This document shows, in pieces, positions 8,014-16,792 of a stretch of DNA of 64,000 nt. Numbering within the stretch: position 1 is the first letter of the stretch; every line of letters begins with the position of its first letter. The notes beneath the pieces are model-generated. The model saw only the letters and a program-made list of their open reading frames with translations, searched no databases and was not told the origin of the DNA. Both the position numbers and the translations under genes were made by a program. Origin of the DNA: RGIG8745 sp045576655 (GTDB taxonomy: Bacteria > Bacteroidota > Bacteroidia > Bacteroidales > Bacteroidaceae); NCBI GenBank assembly GCA_045576655.1, contig JAZNGW010000046.1, positions 1 through 64,000 on the forward strand, given 5' to 3'.

Positions 8014-9321
8014 TTATTTATTTGTGTAATATCTTATTTGCTGCTCCTTCATCACAGCAGTCAGGCGAGTGCGAAGCAAAGACACGCGACTGCCAAGCAG
8101 AGTTGACGAAGCAGTCTGCAAGTCAATAGCCGTGGCAAGCCCCTCGTCATACTGATTTCTGACGAGTTCATAGGCTATGCTGTCGCTCTCCACCTTCTTC
8201 TCCAGCTGTCCGCACTCCTTCAATCCTCCCTGGAAATCAAGCACCGCCTCAGCGAGCAACTTCTGCAACTCCACATTCTTCCGTTCATACTCCTCACACG
8301 CCATGCGATAGTTATTTCTTGCCTTGCGAATATTTGTAACTACACCCAACCGGCTGAATAAAGGGATATTTACCGACACACCGACGTACTCGCCCCTATT
8401 GTTCCTGAACTGTTCACTGAAAGACTTGGTATCGTCCATGTGAAGCACCTTATTATAGTTAGTACCGATGCTGGCACTGACCGACACGGTCGGGAAAAGC
8501 GAGGAGCGTGACAGACGCAAATGATGACGCGCCGAAACCATAGCGTGATAACTCTGCTGAACCTCTGGATTATAAGCCACAGCATCAGCCGAAAAATCAA
8601 CCGCCCCACCAGCCTCTGCCACATGAAACAAATCAGCAGAACGCTCATCAATCAGCAATGCCTCGGCAAGCGGATAGTTCATCGCCGTCTTCAGGGCAAG
8701 CATAGCCAAAGCAAGAGCGTTTCGCTGCTGCGTCAGCGAGTAATCATCAGTTGCATACTGCGATTCCACCTGAGCCACGTCAGCCCGGCTCTTCCGCCCA
8801 ATTTCCTCAAGCACCAGAGTCTGCTCAAGCACAGCACCGCTCTCTGCGAGTTTCTTTTCAGCCAACAGCACCGTACCCTTGTAGTAGAGCACATTAACAA
8901 ACGCCTGAAATGTGGCAAGAGCTGTCTGGCCCCGTTGTTGCAGCAAACGGTTCTTGCCCTTGAGCAAATCGGCACGTGCAGCATTAAGAGCGTGAACACG
9001 CGCGAATCCGTCAAACAGAGGCAGACTTGCCGACACGCTGTAGCTGTTGTTAAAAGTGCTCACGTCAGTATAAGCATTCGTTTGCGGGTCTATGGCTCGA
9101 CCGAAATTAAACTGCCCGCCAATACCAGCACCTATACTTGGCAGAAAATCGCCCACAGCCCTCAATCGGTCAGCCTCACTATTGTCGAGCGACAAACTGG
9201 CAATCCTCACATCGTGATTGTTCTCGACAGCATAGTCCATACACTGCCACACGGTCCATCCCTCCTGTGCATGTGCCTGCAAAAATAACGCTGCCGATAA
9301 TGTCATAACCAATTTTCTCAT
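8014..9321 (-). CDS. TolC-family outer membrane efflux protein
   Basis: Outer-membrane channel of the efflux system. From the ATG at 9321 the product begins MRKLVMTLSAALFLQAHAQ, a clear signal peptide, so the upstream 23-codon extension is not used. Two OEP repeats are seen (about 25-215 and 230-430) with the coiled-coil helices typical of the family, for example ALNAARADLLKGKNRLLQQRG. About 435 residues is normal. First gene of the efflux operon; promoter at 9345-9376. Its divergent neighbour is a two-component system that probably controls it. Confidence 0.93.
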   Translation of the reverse strand: MRKLVMTLSAALFLQAHAQEGWTVWQCMDYAVENNHDVRIASLSLDNSEADRLRAVGDFLPSIGAGIGGQFNFGRAIDPQTNAYTDVSTFNNSYSVSASLPLFDGFARVHALNAARADLLKGKNRLLQQRGQTALATFQAFVNVLYYKGTVLLAEKKLAESGAVLEQTLVLEEIGRKSRADVAQVESQYATDDYSLTQQRNALALAMLALKTAMNYPLAEALLIDERSADLFHVAEAGGAVDFSADAVAYNPEVQQSYHAMVSARHHLRLSRSSLFPTVSVSASIGTNYNKVLHMDDTKSFSEQFRNNRGEYVGVSVNIPLFSRLGVVTNIRKARNNYRMACEEYERKNVELQKLLAEAVLDFQGGLKECGQLEKKVESDSIAYELVRNQYDEGLATAIDLQTASSTLLGSRVSLLRTRLTAVMKEQQIRYYTNK

Positions 9322-9344
9322 AACGCTTAATCTGTTTTCTGCTG

Positions 9345-9376
9345 CGAAGGTATGCGTTTGCAAATCAATGAGCAAC
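9345..9376 (-). promoter_or_regulatory. Promoter of the efflux operon
   Basis: On the minus strand, GTTG is followed after 20 bases by TACCTTCG, one mismatch from TAnnTTTG. The predicted start near 9338 leaves a leader of about 17 nt before the TolC ATG. The -33 GTTG is the same variant seen at the metA promoter. Confidence 0.45.
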
Positions 9377-9525
9377 AAACTGAAGCCCACTGAAAGCGGA
9401 TTGTCAAAATTTTAGACACTCATCTGTAAAAGTTTTTTACACCGCTGAATTTCTTCACCATCCAAACAGAAAAAACAAGCAAACCCAGGAAGAAAACTAC
9501 TACCATACGGCAAAATTCTTCATAT

Positions 9526-9614
9526 CGCACTGCGTTATGTACAAAACACACTGCGTTATGTGCATAATGCACTGCGTTATATACAAAACGCACTGCATTA
9601 TATACTTTTCAGCA
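9526..9614. repeat. 4x21-bp tandem array between efflux operon and its regulator
   Basis: Four adjacent 21-bp units at 9526, 9547, 9568 and 9589, each with CACTGCGTTATNTACAAAA or close. The last unit ends TATACTTTTCAGC, identical to one end of the 106-bp element family, and the unit core resembles that family's TTTATACAAATA. The array sits between the two divergent promoters, about 106 bp upstream of the response regulator start site. Two-turn spacing places each unit on the same face of the helix, as expected for a protein-binding array, but the binder is unknown. Confidence 0.85.
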
Positions 9615-9705
9615 AGCATCTGGCAAGAGCATTACGAGGTTGCGACATAAAAACTGCCAGCTGCTATAAAATATACACTGATGCTTGTTATTCCAAAAAC
9701 ATTAC

Positions 9706-9713
9706 TACCTTTG
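9706..9713 (+). promoter_or_regulatory. -7 element before the response regulator gene
   Basis: TACCTTTG matches TAnnTTTG; no good -33 TTTG is seen at the usual distance, which fits a promoter that needs an activator. The start site would be near 9720, downstream of the first ATG of the long frame, so translation should begin at 9785. Confidence 0.45.
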
Positions 9714-9784
9714 CAGACAGAACTTTAGGATACGAAAATACCGGAATAGGACAAAGGACAACATTCCTTATTCAGAATCAGACT

Positions 9785-10309
9785 ATGCACAAATACGGAA
9801 CACTGCTTGCCGTCGATGACAACCAAGCAATACTCACAGCACTACGCTACGCACTTGACGACACGTTTGAGAACATAATAACACTGCCGCATCCCGACGG
9901 GATACTCAAGACGATGGCACAGCACCCTGTCGACCTCATCCTGCTTGACATGAACTTCACGCTTGGGGTAAATTCAGGCCATGACGGCCTGCTGTGGCTG
10001 CAAACCGTAAAGAAACATCATCCGCAAGTGCCAGTGGTATTGCTTACAGCATATGCCGACGTGCAACTGGCTGTTAAAGGACTGAAAAACGGAGCGTCGG
10101 ACTTCATCGTCAAACCGTGGGACAACGACGAACTGACCCACAAACTAAAGGACGCTATTGACAAAGCTACCAAACTTGTGCCGCTTGAAGAAATAGAAGC
10201 CGACCACATCAGACGCGCTCTCGACCAATGTCACGGAAACCTGTCGAAGGCGGCAGACATACTGGGCATAACAAGACAAACATTGTATAACAAGATGAAG
10301 AAGCTGTAA
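9785..10309 (+). CDS. RegA-like response regulator (receiver + Fis HTH)
   Basis: Cytoplasmic transcription factor of a two-component system. Counting from the ATG at 9785 (174 residues), the receiver domain has acidic D11/D12, phospho-acceptor D55, T88 and K110 in FIVKPW. It is followed directly by a Fis-type helix-turn-helix at about 135-174 (LSKAADILGITRQTLYNKMKKL region). The AAA+ sigma-54 domain that normally lies between these parts in NtrC-type regulators is absent, as in RegA/PrrA/ActR proteins. The frame is open back to 9560, but that part overlaps the 21-bp array and the -7 element. It lies 7 bp from its kinase and divergent from the efflux operon, its likely target. Confidence 0.9.
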   Translation: MHKYGTLLAVDDNQAILTALRYALDDTFENIITLPHPDGILKTMAQHPVDLILLDMNFTLGVNSGHDGLLWLQTVKKHHPQVPVVLLTAYADVQLAVKGLKNGASDFIVKPWDNDELTHKLKDAIDKATKLVPLEEIEADHIRRALDQCHGNLSKAADILGITRQTLYNKMKKL

Positions 10310-10316
10310 GATAACC

Positions 10317-11225
10317 ATGTATGCAAAAATTGTAACTATAACAGCACTGATTCTGTTAGCAATCGTCATCTGGCTCATACTACATCAGAGAACGCTGAAG
10401 CAACGTGCCTACCTCATGAAAGAGGCTATACTCAACCGAGACTTCACGTTCAGACTATCGAGCAAAGGTTTGCTCCCTGGCGAAAAGGCCATGCAGCAGA
10501 GCCTCAACGAACTCGGCGAGGCCTTTATGGCGGAAAGAAACAGAAACGAAGTGAGGTCGTGGGAAAGACTGATACGCGTGCTCACCCATGAGATAATGAA
10601 CGCCACTACACCCATTACGAGCATTAGTCAAGCCATGCTGAAGAGAAACAACGTGAAAGACAGCCCACTGGAGGATGGCATTCGCGCCATCAACGCAGCG
10701 GGAAACCACCTGAACACCTTCGTAGACAGCTACCGCAAGCTATCCCAGCTTCAAGCGCCAGTACTGAAAAGCACATCATTGGCCGAGTTTTTAAAGGAAA
10801 CAACTTCGCTATACCCCGAAATCAAGTGGGAAACCACTTGCAACTGCAAAGACACCATATTCACTGACCCAATAATGCTCAGGCAAGTTTTCATAAACAT
10901 CATAAAAAACGCACTTGAGGCAAATGCCAGCCGGATGGCCATCAATATTGAGGAGATTGGAAGAACTGACAACGATCAGTTGATAAACATATACATAAGC
11001 AATGACGGCACACCTATTCCTGCCGATACGCTCTCAACGATCTTCGTACCGTTTTTCACAACAAAACATTCAGGCACAGGAATAGGACTTTCTCTGTGCC
11101 AGCAGATAATGACACGGCTGAACGGCGACATCATGCTGTGCGATTCGCCCAAGAACTCATACACCACGACTTTCAAACTCAGCATGCCGTACAGTTGCAG
11201 AATCATACGCAAGCACTACAACTGA
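10317..11225 (+). CDS. Membrane sensor histidine kinase
   Basis: Partner kinase of the preceding regulator. Of 302 residues, about 6-23 form a single membrane segment with almost no periplasmic part, so it probably senses a membrane or cytoplasmic signal. The H box is RVLTHEIMNATTPI with H91; the catalytic domain has the N box FINIIKNALEANA, and G boxes including GTGIGLSLC. The TTP in the H box is common among NtrB/NtrY-like kinases. A long helix between membrane and H box (about 25-85) could be a signalling helix. No terminator follows except the hairpin at 11278. Confidence 0.92.
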   Translation: MYAKIVTITALILLAIVIWLILHQRTLKQRAYLMKEAILNRDFTFRLSSKGLLPGEKAMQQSLNELGEAFMAERNRNEVRSWERLIRVLTHEIMNATTPITSISQAMLKRNNVKDSPLEDGIRAINAAGNHLNTFVDSYRKLSQLQAPVLKSTSLAEFLKETTSLYPEIKWETTCNCKDTIFTDPIMLRQVFINIIKNALEANASRMAINIEEIGRTDNDQLINIYISNDGTPIPADTLSTIFVPFFTTKHSGTGIGLSLCQQIMTRLNGDIMLCDSPKNSYTTTFKLSMPYSCRIIRKHYN

Positions 11226-11277
11226 CAGGCGCAACACTAAACCAAACCGGAGGCAAAAAAAACTTTGCTACAGAAAG

Positions 11278-11319
11278 CGTAAGGGGACGGAGTGAAATTT
11301 TTCACACCGCCCCCTTACG
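11278..11319. terminator. Hairpin between convergent genes
   Basis: CGTAAGGGGACGG and CCGCCCCCTTACG arms close a loop with an inner GTGAAA/TTTCAC step. It separates the kinase gene from the convergent thioredoxin-like gene. There is no strong T run directly after it on either strand, so termination is inferred from position and stem strength. Confidence 0.55.
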
Positions 11320-11370
11320 TATCAATCTCAACTTTCTCCGCTTAACTTCTCATAAGCGACAAAGAAAGCC

Positions 11371-12717
11371 CTACTTGCCCAAGCCTTCAAGCAATTGCTT
11401 CAATCCTTCGCCCTGGCTTGGACGAGGCGCATCGTACATGTAAAGTTTTCCTTCTGCGTCATAAATCAAGAAAAACGGAATTCCGCTAATGTTAAGCGAG
11501 TTGCATAATTGAGAGTTTGAATCCCACAACTGGTGTCCGTGCAGATTGAGCGACTCCATCTTTTTCAGCCAAGGCTCCTGCTTCGCATCAACTGAGACAG
11601 AAAGGAAAACGACGTTGCCGCTCTGAAGTTCGCTCTCCAGTTTCTGCAAGTGAGGTATCTGCTTGATGCATGGGCCGCACCATGACGCCCAGACGTCGAT
11701 ATAGACATACTTGCCGCGGAATGTGGAGAAGTCGACCACGTTGCCTTCCTTGTCCTTAAGGACGACGTCGGCAGGGAATGGCGTGCCCTTGACTGTGGAG
11801 CGGTTCTTCTTGAACTGCTCAACGAACTTCGCATCGAGCGAGTACTTGTCGGTCATTGCCTGGAGTTTGCTCAAACCTCCCTCGAAGTCTGTGGCATAGT
11901 CGTATTGCGCCACATAACGAGTGAGTATACCTTCCTCCACCTTAGAACGGAGGTCTACAGTCTCATAATTTGAGCGAAGATAGTCGATCTGCTCGGAGAA
12001 GGCGCCCTTAGGCAAACACTGACGCACAATGTCTACTGCTATCGGAAAGAGCGACGCAAGCGGCGAGTCGAGCACGTCGATAGGTGCAGGAAGCACATCG
12101 CTGGTTGTGAAGGGAACTTCCTCTGCCGGTTTTCCGAGGATGCGTGGAAGTGAATTGACAAGATTGTAGGTCGTGGTGTATGCCCAAATGTTCATATATT
12201 CACGAACTTTAGCCGTTGCCTTCCCTTTAGGATCTGCATCTTTCACCAGCTGCGTGTAGTCGGCAAACATCTTGCGCAGTTTCTTTTCGGACAAATCCTT
12301 GCCAGATGTCCAAACATCCTTGGTCAGATTGCCTACTACGGTGTTCATAGCCGAAAGCGCTGAGTTGTCCGCATCATCGACAAACTTGATTACATTGCCT
12401 TCAAGCGTTGCCTTAACCGTAGCAGCACCAGATGCATCACCTAAGAAAAGCGGCAAAATGGTCTGGTTCTGATTCTTCACACCTGTAATATTGTAGAATC
12501 CAACGGCAGAGGCGTCAACCTCGGCTGTAAACTTACTGCCATCGGCAGTCATCTCCTTAATGGTTTCATACCCGCCACCCATCGGACCGGCGTACATATT
12601 AAAGCCACTCACATCATTAGATGCAGGAAATTCAACAGTCAACTGAAGTTTCTGTGCGAACACATTGAACGTCACCAACAGAAACAGGACTACCAAATTT
12701 AATCTTTTCATAATCAA
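11371..12717 (-). CDS. TlpA-like thiol-disulfide oxidoreductase
   Basis: Secreted or periplasmic thioredoxin-fold protein. The start gives MIMKRLNLVVLFLLVTFNVFAQ, a signal peptide (the third-codon ATG is equally possible). The N-terminal 300 residues resemble the DUF4369-type region found before AhpC/TSA-TlpA domains in Bacteroidetes. The C-terminal thioredoxin domain has the active site WASWCGPC (about residue 344) and the cis-proline region ISGIPFFLI. These proteins reduce disulfides or haem-binding cysteines outside the cytoplasm; the partner is unknown. Last gene of the pdxJ-to-here minus-strand run, 6 bp from ispD. Confidence 0.88.
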   Translation of the reverse strand: MIMKRLNLVVLFLLVTFNVFAQKLQLTVEFPASNDVSGFNMYAGPMGGGYETIKEMTADGSKFTAEVDASAVGFYNITGVKNQNQTILPLFLGDASGAATVKATLEGNVIKFVDDADNSALSAMNTVVGNLTKDVWTSGKDLSEKKLRKMFADYTQLVKDADPKGKATAKVREYMNIWAYTTTYNLVNSLPRILGKPAEEVPFTTSDVLPAPIDVLDSPLASLFPIAVDIVRQCLPKGAFSEQIDYLRSNYETVDLRSKVEEGILTRYVAQYDYATDFEGGLSKLQAMTDKYSLDAKFVEQFKKNRSTVKGTPFPADVVLKDKEGNVVDFSTFRGKYVYIDVWASWCGPCIKQIPHLQKLESELQSGNVVFLSVSVDAKQEPWLKKMESLNLHGHQLWDSNSQLCNSLNISGIPFFLIYDAEGKLYMYDAPRPSQGEGLKQLLEGLGK

Positions 12718-12723
12718 TAGTAT

Positions 12724-13407
12724 TTATTGTTTTGAATTACAAAGCAGTTCTGCCAACTTAAGGTCGAACGGCGTTGTTATTTTTATATTTTCCCTGTTGC
12801 CGTCAACAAGGGTTATTCTTTCACCTAAAGATTCCACAACCGAAGCATCATCTGTAAAGAAATCTGTATATGGCTGCGAATATGCCTTACGAAGTATAGC
12901 AGACGTGAACACTTGAGGTGTCTGAACTAATCTGTAGTCGTCACGAGGCACCGTGGTGCTTACTACAACATTTCCTTCCTTCTGTATCTTTCGAACCGTT
13001 TCTACCACACCGATTACAGGAACTGCACTGCCACACTTCGCTGCAGTAGAATAGCAATCTTCAACGACCTTGAGTGACACAAACGGACGAACCCCGTCAT
13101 GAACGCCTATAACCGTACATTCAGGGGAAACCTTTGCAAGTCCGTTAAACACAGAGTGAAAGCGAGTTTCGCCTCCGTCAGCCAAAACGTAAGGAAGTGC
13201 AAATCTATATTCTTTGCACAAACTTATCCAATAATCTTGCATATGCACAGGCAGAACCAAAACAATCTGCATAGTTGCATCAAAGGCATAAAACCTCTCT
13301 AACGTATGCATCAGGATAGGTTTTCCGCCAACAGGAATAAACTGCTTGGGGACATCAGCCCCCATGCGCATCCCCTTGCCGCCTGCAACTACAATTACTC
13401 CGCGCAT
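12724..13407 (-). CDS. ispD: 2-C-methyl-D-erythritol 4-phosphate cytidylyltransferase
   Basis: Third step of the MEP isoprenoid pathway: CTP plus MEP gives CDP-ME, in the cytoplasm. The 227-residue product has the nucleotide-binding N-terminus VVAGGKGMRMGADVPKQF, the GVHDGVRPFVS motif and the VPRDDYRLVQTPQVF block with the catalytic Arg/Asp region. Length is normal. It overlaps the DJ-1 family gene by 13 bp, indicating translational coupling. In this organism the isoprenoid product also feeds menaquinone side chains (menA at 47 kb). Confidence 0.95.
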   Translation of the reverse strand: MRGVIVVAGGKGMRMGADVPKQFIPVGGKPILMHTLERFYAFDATMQIVLVLPVHMQDYWISLCKEYRFALPYVLADGGETRFHSVFNGLAKVSPECTVIGVHDGVRPFVSLKVVEDCYSTAAKCGSAVPVIGVVETVRKIQKEGNVVVSTTVPRDDYRLVQTPQVFTSAILRKAYSQPYTDFFTDDASVVESLGERITLVDGNRENIKITTPFDLKLAELLCNSKQ

Positions 13408-13946
13408 CTGTACATCATACCGTTGCGAAGAGCGTCGGCTGTTTCCTTGCCTCGCAAAATCTCTACTATGGTGTAGGCGAAGTCGAATGTCGCTCCAGGT
13501 CCTTTGCCAGTAATGAACTGTCCGTCATGCTCCGCCTGGGCTGCTGTATATATTGCTCCAGACAGATATTGTTCGAAACCAGGATAGCATGTGGCACGCA
13601 CTCCCTTCAAAAGACCTAGATTCCCGTATACCATCGGAGCCGCACAAATAGCTGCAAGATAAGTACCTTTCTCATAATGAGACAAGATAACACTACGCAG
13701 TCCTTCATGGTCGTTAAGATACTGAGCGCCAGGGAGTCCGCCTGGAAGGACAAGCATTGTGGCATCGCTGAAATCGCAGAATCTGAATTCCATATCCGCC
13801 TTAAGTGTAATTCCGTGAGCAGTCTCCACATCAAGCGAACCTGTAATCGACACGGTCTTCACTTCTATTTCTGCACGGCGGCAGATGTCTATTGTTGCAA
13901 TGGCCTCGATGTCTTCAAGTCCGTTTGCGAGAAATACGTATACCAT
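13395..13946 (-). CDS. DJ-1/PfpI (YajL-like) family protein
   Basis: Small cytoplasmic protein of the DJ-1/ThiJ/PfpI superfamily, 183 residues. The nucleophile elbow AAICAAP holds the reactive cysteine (about residue 101), and the supporting acidic residue is in the GLEDIEA segment near residue 10-15. The GGLPGAQYL motif is also typical. Members closest to YajL protect against oxidative and glyoxal stress; many are annotated as thiazole biosynthesis proteins without proof. It overlaps ispD by 13 bp and lies downstream of tonB. Confidence 0.9.
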   Translation of the reverse strand: MVYVFLANGLEDIEAIATIDICRRAEIEVKTVSITGSLDVETAHGITLKADMEFRFCDFSDATMLVLPGGLPGAQYLNDHEGLRSVILSHYEKGTYLAAICAAPMVYGNLGLLKGVRATCYPGFEQYLSGAIYTAAQAEHDGQFITGKGPGATFDFAYTIVEILRGKETADALRNGMMYRCAE

Positions 13947-13979
13947 AGTATTATGCTTTTTGATTTATTGTTTATTCTG

Positions 13980-14870
13980 TTACGTCAACTTGAAATTATA
14001 AGTTATCGTACCGACTTCCGCATCATTGGTTCCAGCACTGAAAGTCGATTCACGTGCTTTTTTAAGGGCTTCATTATTCATGGCCTGCGTTGCTGTAGTA
14101 CTCTTAATTCTGGCATGAGTAACTTTTCCGCTACGATTCACAGTAACCTCCACCACCACCTTTCCGTATCCCTGCTTGTCTACATATTCCGGACGAGGAA
14201 GATTCATTGGTTTACGCGACCCGACTTTTGCCACAGGGTCACCCCCTACTCCACCCTCTCCTGTCGTAGCACCTTGATTAGCATTACCCTCTGCCGCCCC
14301 CTGAAGACCCTCTCCTTGTGTCTGTCCGTTGTTTCCGTTAGCCTTAGCGCTGCCAAAAGCTCCTGCCACTTTGCTATTCGCACGTTCAGCAGCCTCACGT
14401 CGCTTACGCTCTTCTTCTTCCTTTCGTTTGCGCTCAGCCTCTTCCGCCTTGCGACGTTCTTCTGCAATCCTTGCTTCCTCTGCCTTACGGAGTTCTTCGG
14501 CCTTACGCAATTCTTCCTGCCGCTTGCGTTCCTCTTCAGCCTTGCGCTCCTGCTCTGCCGCACTTACAGAAGGTTCATCCTCTTGAGTCATAAGAGGTTC
14601 TTCCGTTGGAGCCGGTTCTGGAATGGGCTCCGGTTCTGTCGCTGCAGGCAATTCCTCCACGCTCGCCTCTTGTTCCGTTTTGCTCGATGCCATTAAGTCG
14701 CCAGCACTATCACCTCCAGCCTCTGGCACTTCACCAAATATCACAGGCACTCCATCTTCATCCTCAGGCACATATTTGAGTGTCAATAAGGACAATATAA
14801 TAATCAGTATCAAGTGTATTCCCACTGATACCATTGCCGGCAATATTTTATTCTTCTTTTCCTGCGTCAT
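13980..14870 (-). CDS. TonB-family energy transducer
   Basis: TonB-like protein that couples the ExbB/ExbD proton channel to outer-membrane transporters. It has an N-terminal membrane anchor (about 12-33), an acidic Pro/Glu spacer, a long charged helix of repeated EERKRKEEE-like words (about 105-165), a Gly/Asn-rich linker, and a C-terminal TonB fold (about 215-296) with GKVVVEVTVNRSGKVTHA. The charged helix is reminiscent of TolA as much as TonB. It follows exbB and exbD on the same strand, so the three should act together. Confidence 0.9.
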   Translation of the reverse strand: MTQEKKNKILPAMVSVGIHLILIIILSLLTLKYVPEDEDGVPVIFGEVPEAGGDSAGDLMASSKTEQEASVEELPAATEPEPIPEPAPTEEPLMTQEDEPSVSAAEQERKAEEERKRQEELRKAEELRKAEEARIAEERRKAEEAERKRKEEEERKRREAAERANSKVAGAFGSAKANGNNGQTQGEGLQGAAEGNANQGATTGEGGVGGDPVAKVGSRKPMNLPRPEYVDKQGYGKVVVEVTVNRSGKVTHARIKSTTATQAMNNEALKKARESTFSAGTNDAEVGTITYNFKLT

Positions 14871-14908
14871 TCAAGATAATGCTTAACCACACTCTGTTCT
14901 TCCCTCTC

Positions 14909-15322
14909 TTATTTTTCCGGCGGACGTGTTGCCAATACCATCTTGAAATTATTCTCGTTGGCCACGCTCAACACCTCCACTATATTCCTATAAGGCACCT
15001 CTTCATCGGCATATAACGACACGAACAACTCTGTCGAATCGTTCACAGCCTCATTTAGCACTGCCGGCAATTCCTCCATCGTAACCAGCCGCTCCTCTTC
15101 GTTTCCGTTTGCGACATACAAGTTCAGCTCCTTATCTATCACCACACGAGAAACCGCCCTCGACATAGTCTGTTTGCCCCCTTGCGGCAAAAGGACCTTT
15201 ATGGCATTAGGCGAAACCATCGTGCTCGTAATCATAAAGAATATGAGGAGCAGGAATATAATATCTGTCATCGACGCCATATTGAATGTAGGCGTTGCCT
15301 TTGTTCTGCGTTTTAAAGACAT
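14909..15322 (-). CDS. ExbD/TolR-family biopolymer transport protein
   Basis: Membrane protein of the proton-driven TonB motor. The 137-residue product has one N-terminal membrane segment (about 18-40) with the essential proton-carrying aspartate in MTDIIFLLLIFFM, then a periplasmic domain ending EVLSVANENNFKMVLATRPPE. It lies between exbB and tonB in a pdxJ-exbB-exbD-tonB order familiar from Bacteroidales. No second exbD copy is visible here. Confidence 0.92.
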   Translation of the reverse strand: MSLKRRTKATPTFNMASMTDIIFLLLIFFMITSTMVSPNAIKVLLPQGGKQTMSRAVSRVVIDKELNLYVANGNEEERLVTMEELPAVLNEAVNDSTELFVSLYADEEVPYRNIVEVLSVANENNFKMVLATRPPEK

Positions 15323-15408
15323 ATGTTTGATGTAAAGAGTTTTGGAGTTAAGAAGTTTAGGAGTTAAAGTGTTCCCGTTCCCGTTATCGTTCCCGTTATC
15401 GTTTAATT

Positions 15409-16026
15409 CTATTCATTCATAATGTCCATGAACGACATCGTCTTCTGCTCCATTTCACGCACTACGCCGTCGACCTTTGCCACCAGGTAGTTGTATGCAA
15501 ACAATGCTGCGATACCTACCACCAGGCCGCCCACGGTAGTGACCATCGCCTGATAGATGCCACCCGAAAGCGTGCTTATGTCGATATTGCTGCCAGCGTT
15601 CGACATCTGCCAAAACGCCTCGACCATTCCGATTACCGTTCCCAGGAATCCCACCATAGGAGCGCCTCCTGCAATAGTCGACATAACCGGCAAGCGTTTT
15701 TCCAGAAGCGACACCTCTATGTTGCCTGTATTCTCCACAGCCGCCTGAATTTCCGCAACAGGGCGTCCCATACGGCTTATACCGCGTTCAATCATACGTG
15801 CAGCCGGCGTATTGGTTATTCGGCAGAAGTTTACGGCAGAAGCCACATCGCCATTCTTTATATAGTCACGAATGCGAGCCATAAACAGCGGATCGTCCTT
15901 GCCGGCATTCTTAATCGTCATGAAACGCTCTACAAATATATAAACGGCTATGATTGACATTATCGCCAAAACAATCATAATCCAGCCGCCTTGTCCCAAA
16001 AGTTCAATAATAGAAAGTTCTTTCAT
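15409..16026 (-). CDS. ExbB/TolQ/MotA-family proton channel protein
   Basis: Membrane protein forming the proton channel with ExbD. It has 205 residues with three membrane segments: about 13-33, 110-135 (LPVMSTIAGGAPMVGFLGTVIGMVEAF, the conserved MotA/TolQ/ExbB block) and 155-180. The gap of 86 bp to exbD holds simple repeats (GAGTTAAGAAG words and a CCCGTTATCGTT tandem), with no clear promoter. It begins 27 bp after pdxJ ends. Confidence 0.93.
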   Translation of the reverse strand: MKELSIIELLGQGGWIMIVLAIMSIIAVYIFVERFMTIKNAGKDDPLFMARIRDYIKNGDVASAVNFCRITNTPAARMIERGISRMGRPVAEIQAAVENTGNIEVSLLEKRLPVMSTIAGGAPMVGFLGTVIGMVEAFWQMSNAGSNIDISTLSGGIYQAMVTTVGGLVVGIAALFAYNYLVAKVDGVVREMEQKTMSFMDIMNE

Positions 16027-16053
16027 AATAACGTGTTTGTTAGTTATCCACTA

Positions 16054-16767
16054 CTATTTCAAGCAATTCTTATATTCTTCGATAGTCTTTTTCAGTCCCA
16101 AATACAAGGCATCGCACACAAGCGCATGGCCTATGCTCACCTCATCCATCCACGGAATCTGCTGTTTCAGATACGCCAAATTCTCCAGGCTGAGGTCGTG
16201 TCCGGCATTAAGTCCGAGTCCGCACTGACGCGCCACTTTTGCAGCCTCCACAAAAGGAGCGACGGCCTTTGCCGCACCAGCAGGATAAAGCGTTGCATAA
16301 GGCTCGGTGTAGAGCTCCACTCTGTCAGCACCGGCTTTTGCTGCATACTCTATCATTTCCGCCTCTGTACCCACAAATATGGATGCACGTATGCCTGCGC
16401 CCTTAAATTCAGACACAACTTCTGTAAGGAAGTCTAAGTTCCTCTTTGTATCCCATCCAGCATTCGACGTTATCTGATCCGGTCCATCAGGCACAAGTGT
16501 CACCTGCGTCGGTTTCACACTCTTCACAAGATCGATAAAACTCTTTTGCGGATAACCCTCAATGTTAAATTCTGTAGTCAGCACCGGTTTCAGAGCCACC
16601 ACATCGGCATATCTGATATGGCGCTCGTCCGGACGCGGATGAACAGTTATACCCTCTGCGCCAAAACGCTCGCAATCAAGAGCCACCTTCACCACGTCTG
16701 GATTATTCCCTCCACGCGCATTGCGCACAGTGGCTATTTTGTTGATATTTACACTTAACTTTGTCAT
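16054..16767 (-). CDS. pdxJ: Pyridoxine 5'-phosphate synthase
   Basis: Last step of DXP-dependent vitamin B6 synthesis: joins 3-amino-2-oxopropyl phosphate with deoxyxylulose 5-phosphate to form PNP. The 237-residue product starts at MTKLSVNINKIATVRNARGG (ATG at 16767), the family N-terminus; the 32-codon upstream extension is rejected. Other motifs are GITVHPRPDERHI and the GLGLNAGHDLSLEN block near the C-terminus. First gene of the exbB-exbD-tonB run. Its start region overlaps the promoter of divergent nadK. Confidence 0.97.
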   Translation of the reverse strand: MTKLSVNINKIATVRNARGGNNPDVVKVALDCERFGAEGITVHPRPDERHIRYADVVALKPVLTTEFNIEGYPQKSFIDLVKSVKPTQVTLVPDGPDQITSNAGWDTKRNLDFLTEVVSEFKGAGIRASIFVGTEAEMIEYAAKAGADRVELYTEPYATLYPAGAAKAVAPFVEAAKVARQCGLGLNAGHDLSLENLAYLKQQIPWMDEVSIGHALVCDALYLGLKKTIEEYKNCLK

Positions 16768-16792
16768 GTCGTTCAAAAAATATGTATCTTTG
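16760..16792 (+). promoter_or_regulatory. nadK promoter overlapping the pdxJ start
   Basis: TTTG at 16760-16763, 21 bases, then TATCTTTG at 16785-16792: a near-ideal Bacteroidetes promoter on the plus strand. Predicted start near 16799, about 140 nt before nadK. The -33 box lies inside the first codons of the divergent pdxJ gene. Confidence 0.6.

Noticed and set aside
9526..9609. CRISPR or integron attC-like array
   Set aside because: Units are directly adjacent without spacers, and there is no integrase or gene cassette.
9560..9784. N-terminal extension of the response regulator
   Set aside because: The extension lies over the 21-bp array and the -7 box, and the receiver domain starts properly at the ATG 9785.
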